Assembly: GCA_034766995.1 (NCBI GenBank)
Contig: CM068314.1
Span: 17,913,201 to 17,977,200, forward strand
Reading direction: 5' to 3'
DNA length: 64,000 nucleotides
Origin: Acanthacorydalis orientalis
Taxonomy: Eukaryota > Arthropoda > Insecta > Megaloptera > Corydalidae
Positions 12,261 to 24,062 of the stretch are shown here, in pieces. How positions within the stretch are numbered: position 1 is the first letter of the stretch; each line of letters begins with the position of its first letter. A program made the position numbers and the translations under genes. The notes below the pieces were generated by a model, which saw nothing but the letters and a program-made list of their open reading frames with translations, was not told the DNA's origin and ran no database searches.

Positions 12261-13499
12261 ATATAACCTAGATTATTAATAAATATGCTTTGTTTATTTG
12301 ATGAACATGAGTTTACATTCACGATAGAGATAGTATTCCGTTTATTTAAAGGTTTTAGCTTACCTATTATTTACACACAGATATTTATAAAATATTTGTA
12401 AACAAATTTGAAAACAAAATAATTCTAGATGTTAAATATATGTGCCTTAAAATATAGACAACTGAAACTATTAAATTTAATAAATAAAAAATATTATAAT
12501 AATATTACATTCTTGAAATGAATATATCATTTAATGTTGAAAGTTTGATGTTTAAATACTTACTTTTAAAATTATATATTAGTACGTTGGAGTCTAACTA
12601 TTTTAATTTTCATAACCAAATTTATTACTGAAACTCGAATTTTTAATTAAAATTAAACTTGTATCATATTTTTTTATTATCTTGTACATTTTAATTAAGT
12701 ATTTAAATAATACCTGGCTGTTTAGTCATGCACACATTAAATGTAAATCAAAAATAATAAAGAATAAAATAAGTTTTTTCATAAATAACTACATACTAAT
12801 ATCATGAAAAATCAAATGATCGAAGTATTGGTTCGTAAAAATTGTTTTATTAGAAAACTGAAAAGTTCTTTCAGAAAAATTAGTAGCAATTACAAATATT
12901 TTTAGGAAAATAACATTTTCAAAATATGAAATAACTGTTTCATTAAAATAAACTCTGTTTATGAAACAAATAGAAAGAATGTATTAAATAAAATTATGTT
13001 CTTAGGTTTCGATACCGAAAAGAGCATAATATAATGTTAAACTCTTTATATTTTTATCACAAAAACGTTATGTATTTGTAATAGTGATTTAAATTTCAGA
13101 ATTTTATTTAGATTAAGTTGAATAAAAATCCCACCTACTACATTTTCGCATTAATTATAGTCTTAAAAAAATATTTCAGAAGCTCAACAGAGAAAATATT
13201 TATAAATTCTAAAAATAAATACGTATTTAAAAAAATGTACTACGATATTGTTATGTATAAAAATTGTAAAATATTATTTATTACTTAAAATATGACCATT
13301 TCGAAATTCCAATACAATTTATGTTGTTTACCAATAAATTTAATTTTAAACAATCATAAAAAAGTATACGAAACCATCTCTTTAGAAATAAACTATGATT
13401 TGAAATATATCCGAATTTATAAAAAATAATAAAAATAATTTCATACAACATATATAAAATATAAATCTTATAAAAGAATAAAACATTTCCAGCAAATAT
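12261..13499. other. A+T-rich non-coding matrix
   Basis: No gene, transposon end or microsatellite of note. The minus-strand 98-codon frame at 13281-13577 is rich in Phe, Ile, Tyr and Leu from A/T codons and has no recognisable domain. Confidence 0.6.
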
Positions 13500-13800
13500 C
13501 TGTTCAAAAAATAAAACTCTCCAGCGAATCAACTTGTTCTGTAATACTATTTTGCGAAGACTGAACCAGCGGGTCACCGATTAAGGGAGAAACGGGAGAC
13601 GACATGGTGGGAGATTGTGTTAGTCCATAGGCGAATGTAACTACACGCTGAAATATGACTGTAGATCTCTGTCCGTGTGTATAATATTCTGTCGAGTGAA
13701 ATGACAACTGTAACCTGATTATGACGCCTTCGTCGTCGTCGTTGTTGTTTTAATGGATGCACGAGCAATGTGATGCACGTGGGACAACGTACCATTGCAA
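13500..13800. other. Balanced-composition island with a short minus-strand ORF
   Basis: Three minus-strand frames overlap here, so stop-free length alone says little. One ATG (13605, minus) sits in a strong initiation context (CCCACCATG) and opens a 33-codon frame beginning MSSPVSPLIGDPLVQSSQ, ending at 13504. Its Ser/Pro-rich composition differs from nearby A/T-driven frames. The run (CGTCGT)n/(GTT)n near 13730 gives a poly-Arg stretch in another frame. A short first exon or chance are both possible. Confidence 0.25.
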
Positions 13801-13862
13801 CTGTATATTTGAATGATATACATTTTAATGAAATAATAAATGGAATATTACATACACACATA

Positions 13863-13866
<4 letters not shown>

Positions 13867-13907
<41 letters not shown>
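13867..13907. repeat. (TA)n microsatellite
   Basis: Pure TA array immediately beside the preceding island. Confidence 0.97.
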
Positions 13908-13910
<3 letters not shown>

Positions 13911-13990
13911 GTTTATTATATAGTCTATCATAAATTAATTAAGTTATTTCGCCATATTTATATATAATCAATAATATTGATACATAATAG

Positions 13991-13991
<1 letters not shown>

Positions 13992-14048
<57 letters not shown>
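13992..14048. repeat. (TA)n microsatellite
   Basis: Second pure TA array about 85 bp after the previous one. Confidence 0.97.
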
Positions 14049-14051
<3 letters not shown>

Positions 14052-14638
14052 GGTGACGCTTCAATTATAACGACATTAATCAGTTGTCCAGTTTAATTTA
14101 TCATTTAATTTAATTACAAATCCTTCTGGTTAAAATGATAGACAACTAATTTCAATCAGTGGTCGAAATTAAGAGAAGAATACAAGGCGAGTGAATACTT
14201 TAATGCTGAAGAAACCAATTTTCTTTAATTGTACATTTTAAAAATCAAAGAATAAAAATTGGATTAGAATGAAAATATCAAAAGCAAAAATAACCGTGTC
14301 CATATCAATTAATGTGAACACAAGAAATGTTTGTTATAGGAAAATCTAAATTTTTTAAATGCTTTAAACATTTAAAACAATTGCTTATGGATTACGCAGT
14401 GAAAGAAGAATATATAAAAATGTATGAAGAAAAATAAAAATAATAAATGATTAATGGATATGTTTTCTTGAATACTACTTACGATTCATTTCGAAACTTA
14501 AACATAAATATCACTATTTGGATATAATTAAATTCGGTTTATAAATATATAATGAAAAATAATCTTTGTTGAAAAATGATTACTTTATAAGTAATCAAAC
14601 AAAATAGGGGTAAATATTTTATACGAAAATTAGAAGTG

Positions 14639-14672
<34 letters not shown>

Positions 14673-14879
14673 CAATTTGTATAATCATATTTCGTTTATT
14701 AGCGAAAAAATAATAAAGAGAAATATTAACAACAGAAGTAGTAATAAAATTGAAAATAAGAAATAATATTCGAAAAATAACAAATAAACTATATTATTTT
14801 TTATAGATTCAGTAAAAAGGATAAAATAAATGGAATAAGAGGATTATTAAAAAAAAGATAGTAACTGCGTAATTTAGTA
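14049..14879. other. A+T-rich non-coding matrix
   Basis: No gene seen. It contains one TA array at 14640-14671. Confidence 0.6.
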
Positions 14880-15475
14880 CATTATTTGTGTCATATATCG
14901 AAAAGTCGATTGGGACAGAAATCCGTGATCATCGTTGTGTAACGAATTTGAGCTTTGCCCACTCATATCCTCAATATTGTTCAAACCACTTTATATTTGA
15001 TTTGGTTACGATACATAACTTTGCGGTTATGCTCTTAGACGCTTGTCACAATTGACCTGATCAGACGAACAAGTGATTCGGGGTTGTCATGTTACTGTTA
15101 TGATGGTGGATCATTGGTCTGTTCAAGTATTGTCAAAGTGTCGGCCACAGACGGAAGCGCCGACTATAATGAGCAAGGCGAATCGTTTGAGTTTGTTATC
15201 GGAATATGACGCCTCGCCAATTCAATTATCCGGAGTGTTTTCTATACTTATCCGTTGTCGAAGCACAAAAGCTGTGATAATACTGTTATTGGAAATTCAA
15301 ATACAATGGTGAGTGACTTTGATGAAGCAATTTTGAAATGGAGACGTTGTCTTTAACGATTTGAATGTCACTCTGCATGATTATGTCTCTAAAGTGGAAT
15401 TTTCGGAATTTCGGTTTATTTTCAATATATACAAGTATATTATAATGACTGGAATTACGGCTCATATTTAAACAC
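14880..15475 (+). other. Balanced-composition island with a candidate exon
   Basis: A long island. An ATG-initiated frame at 15100-15312 (70 codons, starting MMVDHWSVQVLSKCRPQTE) contains an internal MSKANRLSLLSEYDASP segment and a hydrophobic IILLLEI near the end. It overruns a donor-like site (TG|GTGAGT at 15309) just before its stop. An in-frame stop lies upstream of the ATG. No family is recognised, so coding status is unproven. Confidence 0.25.
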
Positions 15476-15477
15476 TT

Positions 15478-15542
<65 letters not shown>
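15476..15542. repeat. (CA)n-(TA)n microsatellite
   Basis: A short CACACACA run leads into a TA array of about 28 units, bordering the preceding island. Confidence 0.97.
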
Positions 15543-15543
<1 letters not shown>

Positions 15544-16450
15544 TCATTAAATGTCTTTGTTTATTAATTATTTATTATATTAAGTAGGATTTGAGAAAAA
15601 AATATATTAAATAATAAAAAGATGTATCGAAATATCGAAACAATATTATTCATAAAATTAAACTGTTAAATATCCATTAAAATAATCTTGAATAACTAAA
15701 TGTCAACTACTGATTAGTACTGACATTAAATTTGACACGAGCTTTTATAATTTAATATTTATTTTATTGAAAAAATCATTCCTTAAAATATAATAAGAAA
15801 AATGTCTTTATTTAAAATATAGTTTAAAGCTAAAAATATATAAGAATTTTGGTAATGAAATGTAAATTAGAATACAATGATATTTCAATTAAAATATTTT
15901 ATAAAAAATATGTCAATTATTACAATTGTAATATAAAAAAATGGAAAATTCATATTTAAATACTCCATAATAATGTTGGAAAATGTACAAGCAATTTTAT
16001 CAATACGAATTAATGCAGTGATATGAAATGAAGAATCATCTGGAGAATAAAAATTACTTACATGGAGAAAATGAATTAAACATTGATTAATAGCAACACA
16101 TTTTATTATTTAATGTATATTTACCATATATCTCACACTATAGATTATGTAGGACATATAAACGTGTACAGTTTATAAAAATTCAAAAAATAAGCATTTA
16201 TATCCTAAAATGGCTGCTCTTTTATTATTTCTCGATTGTTTATAATCATTGACTTTTTGTTCATATTCTACGAGTAAGTAAAAGAATTTAATCAGGCTCA
16301 AATATTTGAAGAAATGAAACGAAATAAGAATTAAAAATTATATTAACACTCATTGATTACATATTAAAATATTTATATGAATTATGTTTAATATATTTCA
16401 AAATTATTAATATTCAATTTATTCTGAAAATGGTGAAAAATATATGAAAA

Positions 16451-16453
<3 letters not shown>
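15543..16453. other. A+T-rich non-coding matrix
   Basis: No gene or mobile element seen. Sequence is dense in stops on both strands. Confidence 0.65.

Positions 16454-16501
<48 letters not shown>
16454..16501. repeat. (TA)n microsatellite
   Basis: Pure TA array. Confidence 0.97.
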
Positions 16502-16505
<4 letters not shown>

Positions 16506-16577
16506 GACAATTCTCTTGATATTTTGTATTATAAATTGGTTTTCGATAAAAAATCATCTATTTATATCTTTAACTGA

Positions 16578-16579
<2 letters not shown>

Positions 16580-16634
<55 letters not shown>
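16580..16634. repeat. (TA)n microsatellite
   Basis: Pure TA array. The overlapping frame 16516-16734 is an array translation. Confidence 0.97.
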
Positions 16635-16635
<1 letters not shown>

Positions 16636-16734
16636 TTAGAGATGTATTGGGAACTGATGAACAAGTATTTTTTTCAAACTAGTTTAATACATCTGAAAAT
16701 CGTATATATATTTTTTCGTTTTCGCACACTATAG

Positions 16735-17035
16735 ATTATGAGCAGACGTTGAAGTTACCAAGAAAAAGTACATGAACGTCGAGTTCGTTCCCCAGACATG
16801 ACGCCAGTCCAGCGTCGAAACAACGTGGAATATATTGGGTAAACAAACACGCCACAAGAAAACTTGTTCCATTTCAAGACTTCGATCCCCAATGCATCTA
16901 TCTATCCTGAGGGGTTGGCACAGTAAAAGCAATAGGCACGACGAATCACACGCGTTATCTCAATACACGACTAAAACTAAAGAGACGAGAGTCTACAATG
17001 TGAAAAATACAGTGGCGGCTGTTTTGTATACTTAA
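16735..17035. other. Balanced-composition island, non-coding
   Basis: A 300-bp island with open frames on both strands across the same bases, which argues for low stop density rather than coding. The plus frame has an internal ATG (MHLSILRGWHSKSN) and 47 codons. No recognisable domain. Confidence 0.3.
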
Positions 17036-17724
17036 TTATAATTTATCAATGTTACAAATAATTCTCGCAAATTTTTACTTCATTGTGTGTCTTAATATAT
17101 TCTACATTTGATATACTGAAAACTTATCAAAATATAATCTCGAATGCTAACAATAATTTATATTTTCAAAGAAAATATAATAAATTTTAAGAAAGGAGAT
17201 TAATTGCATTACATTTTTATACTAATTGCGATATAAAAATAGAAGTGTTAGCTGAAGACATTTAATATTGATTTAATGTTGACAAAAAGATACTATTTCG
17301 AAAGAAAATTTTCATTACTGATATATCAAAAACACATTCTCACTTATATCTTCTATCACCAATGGATATTAAAATAAATATTTTTTTAATATTATGAAAG
17401 CATTTCATACATTCATAAAATACATAGATGATACATATATGTATTTTTTCTTATTTTTTGTAAAAAATAACAAAAATTATATTTCAAATATAACTAAAAA
17501 AAATTATATAAAATATCTATGAACATAATTTGTTTATTATTTAGGATGGAAATGTGTCTATTCAATTTTTTTTAGACTTCTAAATAAAAATATTTGCGTG
17601 TCTAAATAAAAAAGTGCACATATTATTTACGTAAAATACTAATGAGATAAGAAAAGTATTCGTGCTAGAAAAATATATTTCTTGAGATAGTTTCGTTTTA
17701 ATATTATGATATTCAGATAGGTTT
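17036..17724. other. A+T-rich non-coding matrix
   Basis: No gene, repeat array or transposon end seen. Confidence 0.65.
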
Positions 17725-18240
17725 AGAATGACTACACATGGTCCGCCACTGAAAAGGCGCTACAAGATCTTTCTTCTTCCAATTGTTTTCGGAAATTGGA
17801 TGAAGCTTGAAAAATGTCCCTTGCTGATGGCGAAAACAAGACAGCAGTTGCCCGTGGCAATCTCATGACGCCAGCAAAGAATGCACAAAACGTCTTTGTT
17901 TCAACAGCGTCCGTACCTACTCCATCCCGTCGGTTTTCGCGCTAGCTCTGTTGCCGCTAGCTATGCTAGTCTAAACACAGGCGAGCGAAGGCTTTGAGGG
18001 TTGAAGGGACGTCCGGATGTGGCGTTAACTGTTACAATAAATAACTTCGGGGGGTATAAGTCCCACGCGCTATTTCAAAGTTTTGAGTTAGCGAATGCTT
18101 CGTAAGAATCGCGAGCTAAGCGAGAGGAAACAAAAGGTTGTAAACCCAATACGAATGTGGAAAAGCTGCTGCTCTGTCGAGACTATTCGCCGAGTGTTTA
18201 CAACTGTTTTATAGAATGAAGTAACGGAAAATTGTGCAGA
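17725..18240. other. GC-rich island, non-coding
   Basis: Among the most GC-rich and complex segments of the window. It carries a direct repeat of CGCTAGCT near 17938-17962 and an ACAATAAATAAC segment. No long frame is present on either strand between 17725 and 18088, which argues against a coding exon. It could be a promoter, conserved non-coding element or long non-coding RNA exon. Confidence 0.35.
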
Positions 18241-18421
18241 AAATGGATTGATATACCGTACTGTTTTGGAAACGGCAAATTTATCATTTTTTATAGTGTC
18301 CACATTCATGATATTATCGTTCGACAAAAAATAAAAGCAAAACAAATACACTAAACATACTACCAATGAATTAATATTACTAAATATATAGGAATACTTT
18401 TCATTTTTTACGATACAACTA

Positions 18422-18426
<5 letters not shown>

Positions 18427-18472
<46 letters not shown>
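18427..18472. repeat. (TA)n microsatellite
   Basis: Pure TA array. Confidence 0.97.
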
Positions 18473-18802
18473 TAATGAAACGATCCTTTAAATTTTTTAT
18501 CGGTTCATTCAACTTACAATAACTGAATCCATTGTTTCTACAATAAAAAATCATGGCGAATGAAAATAAATTTTAATAATGTAAAGTGAACACAGAGTAT
18601 ACGCTTTGATTGGTTTTGTTGTTATTTTTCAATATTTTTTTGTTTGATTACTATTTTTCAATAAAAATGATATTTAAAATAAATTTAATTTTTGATGGAA
18701 AATACAACACACATAAGAAGTTGAAAATTTTAAAAAATAAATAAAAATAAAGCCACTACTTTATGGTCTTCTATAATTTATAAATATCTCTATTTTTTTA
18801 TT

Positions 18803-18850
<48 letters not shown>

Positions 18851-19314
18851 ATTAATTATCTGTTTACTATACTTTATATTATTTTATTATTTTTTATTTG
18901 TTTAGTTTACTATATTAAGTGTTATTAAAATATTAATTGAGCTGTTCTTAAAATGTATTATCGAATATTAAAATTTTATATTTTTCGACATTTTTCAAGC
19001 ATTGAATATCCAGTAGATATTTCAACGCTGTTATAGTAAATCAAGTAAATGCGTTATGTGTATACCGAACTCGTGATAAAGTATGAGCTATAAAAGTTGA
19101 AAAAAATACAATCACTGGTTTCGCATAACAAATGTTTTATACGCTTTGAATTTATCAAACACAAAAGACACCTGCATAAACAAAAATGGCCATACAAATA
19201 ATCTGACCTTTCTGCTTCGGCGACAATACAATTTTGTTCATTCAAAGTCACAGCGAACAACATGACATACATATACAAACGTTTTATTCGTATGCAATGA
19301 AAAGAGAGGAAAAC
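18473..19314. other. A+T-rich non-coding matrix
   Basis: No gene supported. It contains a TA array at 18804-18847. The minus frame 19054-19278 (74 codons, Cys- and Leu-rich) has no recognisable domain. Confidence 0.55.
18804..18847. repeat. (TA)n microsatellite
   Basis: TA array with one TACA interruption. Confidence 0.96.
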
Positions 19315-19770
19315 GGAACATTTTCTTGACAGAACGATGACATGGTCTTACTTCAGTAACAACCATCATGCTGTTACAGCGACGCGGAAAGACCAGACCT
19401 GAATATCATAAAGATTTACCACTGAGTCTGGTGGCGGACATCATTGCCAATCGATCACGCTCACACAAAGCGCGTGCGGTTTTATTCTGTTGTCGGACAC
19501 GCATCTCTAAGGTCATCAGCTATGTACGGAAGAAAAGAATCTCGGGTCGACGCAACAATACGTTCGACCGGCCGTGCGGGCTATACAACAACGCACATCG
19601 CTCTTATTTTTTTCCACCATCGTGAACTGCGCAATGGACAATGCTGCAAATCCAACAGAATAAATGTCAAAAAAAGACAGCGTGTACCTTTTTGCTGTGT
19701 GCTTTTTTTAAGATTACATCAAATATACACACGCGTGCGCATTTTTTTATATTCGTTTCCTGAAAGATGG
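19315..19770. other. GC-rich island with overlapping open frames
   Basis: Two plus-strand frames are open across the same 180 bp. One starts at an ATG at 19368 (85 codons, MLLQRRGKTRPEYHKDLPLS) and the other has an internal ATG reading MYGRKESRVDATIRSTGRAG. Both are basic and neither shows a domain. Simultaneous openness of two frames is expected from low stop density in GC-rich DNA, so I do not call a gene. Confidence 0.3.
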
Positions 19771-20205
19771 ATCTAAAACGTAGAACATAATTCGGTGAGT
19801 AGGAAGATATAATAAACTTATATTTTAAGACATGTTTACACAATGGAAACAAATATACATAGTAATACTGAATCAATACTTTTCAAAACTAATATTTTAT
19901 ATAAAGTATCATACATAAGGACTTGAATTCATTAAAATATAGTAAATAGAAATTCTGACAAATCTTTCCTAATAAGAGGTGTTTGACATCAGAAGTCAAT
20001 CTTTAGGTTTTTTACGATTTAAATCGAAATACCATCACTCAAAACATTCTTATAAGAAATCAATACGCATACTTTATCAATGGATTTCAAGTTTCTTTCA
20101 AAACAACGACATAATGAATGAAAGTAAAAAACTGTATTGTAACTGATTTCAGTTTAAAAAATGAGATTTAAAATGAAAAAACTTGATACATTCCTTTATA
20201 TTTAC

Positions 20206-20206
20206 T

Positions 20207-20241
<35 letters not shown>

Positions 20242-20255
20242 CAAATGTATGTGTG
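20206..20255. repeat. (CA)n-(TA)n-(TGTG) microsatellite
   Basis: An (AC) run, then TA repeats, then ATGTATGTGTGTG. Not coding. Confidence 0.95.
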
Positions 20256-20284
20256 TGGGTTTTAAAAACATCAATACACCATTA

Positions 20285-20500
20285 TATGAACTGGTAAGAC
20301 CACAGTGGCGATGTGGAACGTAGCTCAAAAAAGACGCCAGAAAGCTTTGCAAAACGTATATGCGCGACGGCCTATTGGATAACTTTCGTCATTCTCATTT
20401 TCGCTGTATTCACTGTTATATATGTGTTTTACCTTTCAACATTTACGACTTTTTTGTTTGTTTGTTCGGTGACCGACTTTTGTCGTTCAGGTAGTTTTTG
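20285..20500 (+). other. Balanced island with a hydrophobic open frame
   Basis: After an acceptor-like CCACAG (about 20300), one frame reads GDVERSSKKTPESFAKRICA and continues into a hydrophobic stretch (YWITFVILIFAVFTVIYVFY) that would make one transmembrane helix. There is no in-frame ATG at the start, so it could only be an internal exon. T-rich DNA readily encodes such runs by chance, and no family is recognised. Confidence 0.2.
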
Positions 20501-20785
20501 TTTTTTATAGTCTTTTGTATAGTACAGTTACAATCTTTCTAAAAGGCGTTTTTTTCAATTACTTATCACATAAACAATTTTTATATTTGATATCGTTTTA
20601 TTATATTTACTATTAAAATTATAGATTTCAGCACGAGTAATAATATTTTATGTAGATACCGAAACATTTCAATAAATTATACTTTTCATAAAAGATAATT
20701 ACCGAATTAAACATTCAGAAAATAAAAGGAATATAATCTACAGATATACTCGTACATTCTTCGAATAATGTTTAATATTAGAGAA

Positions 20786-20790
<5 letters not shown>

Positions 20791-20846
<56 letters not shown>
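20791..20846. repeat. (TA)n microsatellite
   Basis: Pure TA array. The minus frame 20707-20895 is its translation. Confidence 0.97.
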
Positions 20847-20849
<3 letters not shown>

Positions 20850-21019
20850 TAACAGCGAAGAAGAGAAGTGACAAGTAAAAAATGAAATTTATCAATTCAT
20901 TCTACAAAATAGTAACAGTAAAGAAAAAAAACCTTTAAATTGCTATTCAGTAAATTGCATTTTCTGACTTCTGTTTTTTTAATTTTTTTTCTAATTTTTG
21001 TTGTGCATCGTCGATATTT

Positions 21020-21060
21020 ATCTACCTACCTATCTATCTATCTATCTCTCTATATATATG

Positions 21061-21132
<72 letters not shown>
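21020..21132. repeat. (CTAC/CTAT)n-(TA)n microsatellite
   Basis: CTAC and CTAT tetranucleotides grade through CTCTATATATGTATG into a long TA array, which ends exactly at the left terminus of the MITE at 21133. Confidence 0.96.
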
Positions 21133-21136
<4 letters not shown>

Positions 21137-21284
21137 GTTGGCACATAAATAATTGCGATTTTTAATTTTGTAAAAGGTGTGCAAGGCAATGGTCTTTATT
21201 TTGATTAATAAATATAATTTTTAACTCATATATGCGTTTTTATAATGGATAGGTAAAAACTGCAATTGTTTTTGCACCAAACTA

Positions 21285-21285
<1 letters not shown>
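21133..21285. mobile_element. Mariner-like MITE, 153 bp
   Basis: Terminal inverted repeats of about 31 bp are visible. The left end begins TTAGGTTGGCACATAAAT and the right end, reverse complemented, begins TTAGTTTGGTGCAAAAAC. Both continue with AATTGC and a T run. TA dinucleotides flank both ends (21131-21132 and 21286-21287), as expected for Tc1/mariner insertion. The interior has no coding capacity, so movement would need a transposase supplied in trans. The element sits inside a (TA)n tract, which continues on both sides. Confidence 0.8.

Positions 21286-21371
<86 letters not shown>
21286..21371. repeat. (TA)n microsatellite
   Basis: TA array with a single TGTATA interruption. Together with the array ending at 21132 it probably represents one microsatellite split by the MITE. 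Confidence 0.96.
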
Positions 21372-21372
<1 letters not shown>

Positions 21373-21784
21373 CATTATTAATAGAGAAAAATATATAATG
21401 ATATTATTAACCATAATATTATAGTATTTAGAAGGTAGGTTTGAAAGAATTAAAAAGTGTTAACGGTAATACAATAAATATAAAATAAAATAATACTTTT
21501 AATTTCATATTTGAAAGAAAAATCTGTTTTTTTTTTCAAGACAAGCTTATGTAATTATTTCGTTCTTAGTTTATGATTAAAATATATTGTACAGTTGACA
21601 TATTTTTATTAAAATTAGCCTTATGTTAATTAAAAGTAATTGAGTAACTCGATGAGAAACATTTTTATGAATCTCTATTACGTTTAAGTAATTAATGTAC
21701 GTGCGAAAACATAATGTAGAGCAAAGAATATAAATATCCATATGAAAAAATATATTCATTTAATATCTAATAAACAAAAGTATC
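21372..21784. other. A+T-rich non-coding matrix
   Basis: No gene seen. The minus frame 21577-21759 has no recognisable domain. Confidence 0.6.
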
Positions 21785-22230
21785 ATATTGTAGGCTGACG
21801 TAAAAATCCCTCGTCAAGAAAGGAGAAAAAATATTACAACGGAGTGACAACGTAGTAGTTCAAAGGCAGACAAATTAAAAAGCACGTAAAAATACACTGA
21901 AAGAAGGTGGCTCGCAATCGCTACGCAAGTAGCAACAAAGACAGTTCATTAGTCTAGAGGGCGTTGGCGGCAGGCAATGTCGGCGTACATGCAGGAGGTG
22001 GGTGGTATATCGTTCACCTGCAGCGCAATGAGTTCGTTTCCTGCGAAGTCATTAATCAGTCTGCAGCGGCTATATAACGCGCTCGGCGAGTGAACAGGAA
22101 CGCAAAAATGCCAGCGAGGCGACCGCCATTGACACGCACCACCGATAAATAATAAGTAATGTGTGGAGCACATACATCCTTTAAAAAAATAATAACTTAC
22201 TCTTCGGGCTTCAAATGCCACAGTAATAAA
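21785..22230. other. GC-rich island, promoter-like
   Basis: A complex GC-rich block with a direct repeat of CTGCAGCG (near 22018 and 22061), a TATATAA box at 22071 and, about 37 bp downstream, an ATG in an insect-like context (GCAAAAATG). That ATG opens a 14-codon frame only. On the minus strand a 90-codon frame crosses the island and is followed by a donor-like AGA|GTAAGT. No protein family is recognised. Confidence 0.3.
22071..22077 (+). promoter_or_regulatory. TATA-box-like site in a GC-rich island
   Basis: TATATAA lies in a locally GC-rich context (GGC before, CGCGCTCGG after), so it is less likely to be background than similar strings elsewhere here. A start site would be expected around 22100-22105, just before the ATG at 22108. 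No initiator motif was confirmed. Confidence 0.25.
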
Positions 22231-22939
22231 TAATTGTACAGATGAATTTCACTGGAAGTTTGTTAAAATTTATTATTTTTCTTCGTAATAAAAATATCGA
22301 CAGGTTGGAATACACATTTTTCAATTGAACTGTTTAGATAGCTTTAGATTAAATAAAGAGTTTAATCTATCGAAAAACATAATAAGAACTATTTTGTTTT
22401 TTTTTTTATATATAGAAAAACAATAAACAGAGATACAGATCTCTTTGATAAAATACCTGTACAAAATTATGTTGAATTTTATTTGAGAAAATTCATTCCG
22501 ATTTTTTTTTATTTACATTAAGTTTTATAATTGAAAAAATAAAACTTTAAACAATTCTAGACAAAAAAGTCATGAATAATTTATTTGTTGAATTATGAAA
22601 ATAGAGGTAAATATTTAAAATATAACACAATTCTACTTGAGTAAACAAAAAGTCGATTTGAAACTTAAAAAGATTTCCTTTTTGTCGACAAATGGTAACA
22701 ATTATTGAAACAAATTATCGTTAAATGTTTTTTTTAAAAAAAAATAGCTCTTCAATTAAAATTAAGTATATAAATTTAGTACTCGTAAGTATTCAGAGTA
22801 TATTAAATTTATGGTATCAAATACGAAAACTGAAACATATTATATAAAAATTGAATTCGTCGGTATGTTGTAACAAACATATTGATCGGAATAATAAACA
22901 ATTGGTACATAAAAGTTGATATTTTCCATGAAATAAAAA
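22231..22939. other. A+T-rich non-coding matrix
   Basis: No gene, array or transposon end seen. It contains a T7A9-type homopolymer junction near 22730. Confidence 0.65.
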
Positions 22940-23165
22940 TAGGATGGATGGTACCCACACCTTTTATTTACGGACAGAATACAAGTATTCGATTCTCTTG
23001 TTGATAGGCGTTAGTGGTCGTCGAATGGACGCCTTACGCGCGTCGGCTCATCCATCTTCATTTACCGCTAATCTGCACAACACTCTCAAAGTATTGACGT
23101 CGCCTGTCATAATAAAAAGTCCGTACTTTATATATATATATATATATATTTCACCGGCCATGTAA
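22940..23165. other. Balanced island bordering a TA tract
   Basis: An ATG frame at 22944-23165 starts MDGTHTFYLRTEYKYSILLL but runs through the TA array at 23128-23149, so it is unlikely to be a gene as it stands. An upstream part could be an exon. No domain is recognised. Confidence 0.25.
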
Positions 23166-23919
23166 ATTTAAATACACAGTAAAAACATGCGTCAGATCGA
23201 TTTATTCAAATATAGATTTATATTTATTAAACGTGTATGAATGTTTCATTGTTGTAATAGACAGTGGCGGATATATACATACGGTCAAGTGAAAAAAATA
23301 ATAATGTGTATATCAAAGAACTGTTTTTTATTAGAAGAATGAATAAAACTGTTTCTAAATATGCATCAATTTGCATCAATTGATGCCTCTTTGGCATAAG
23401 TTCCGTATGTATTATAAGTTTTATCTGTAAGAATAATGTCATACACATTAAAAGAATAAAAATGTCTAAAAAATATTTGAAGCGTGTAAAAGTGTTAAGA
23501 ATAAGAATATGAAACGCATATAATATTAATTAGAATATTTTATTAGATTCATATTTTATTATTTCACTCATATAAAATTAGAAGTGAAATTATATTTGAC
23601 GTCAATAACGAGTTTATAGTTTTTCAACTTATTTGTATTCAATGAAACATTATGTTTAATTAAAAAAATATATTGGAAGGTACAATATACTTTTACACAA
23701 TAATTTTCATAATTAAAATTTCATTATAGTAACTTCAAATACTTTTATTCTCTAATTTTTGTTTACAAGAGTAATCGTTAATCTTCATAGTTATGCATAA
23801 ATTTTTTTTATAATAATGTATTTTTTATAATGATTGATCTATGATTTTATGTAACAGCAAGTTTTTTTACAAGAACGATTTGACTTTTTAAATAATGATT
23901 AATTACTTTTCACAATGTT

Positions 23920-23920
<1 letters not shown>
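23166..23920. other. A+T-rich non-coding matrix
   Basis: No gene supported. GCATCAATTTGCATCAATTG near 23363 is a small direct duplication. Confidence 0.6.
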
Positions 23921-23968
<48 letters not shown>

Positions 23969-23970
23969 GC

Positions 23971-24050
<80 letters not shown>

Positions 24051-24062
24051 ATAAGTATATAA
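23921..24062. repeat. Long compound (TA)n microsatellite
   Basis: About 140 bp of TA repeats with CATGCA, GTATAT and AGATAT interruptions. Confidence 0.97.

Noticed and set aside
13281..13577. 98-codon minus-strand frame
   Set aside because: Rich in Phe, Ile, Tyr and Leu from A/T codons, no domain, and it overlaps other open frames.
19368..19776. Overlapping 85- and 110-codon frames
   Set aside because: Two frames open across the same GC-rich bases point to low stop density; the longer one begins at a non-ATG codon.
22944..23165. 73-codon ATG frame
   Set aside because: The C-terminal third is a TA-array translation, so a gene ending there is implausible; kept only as an island note.
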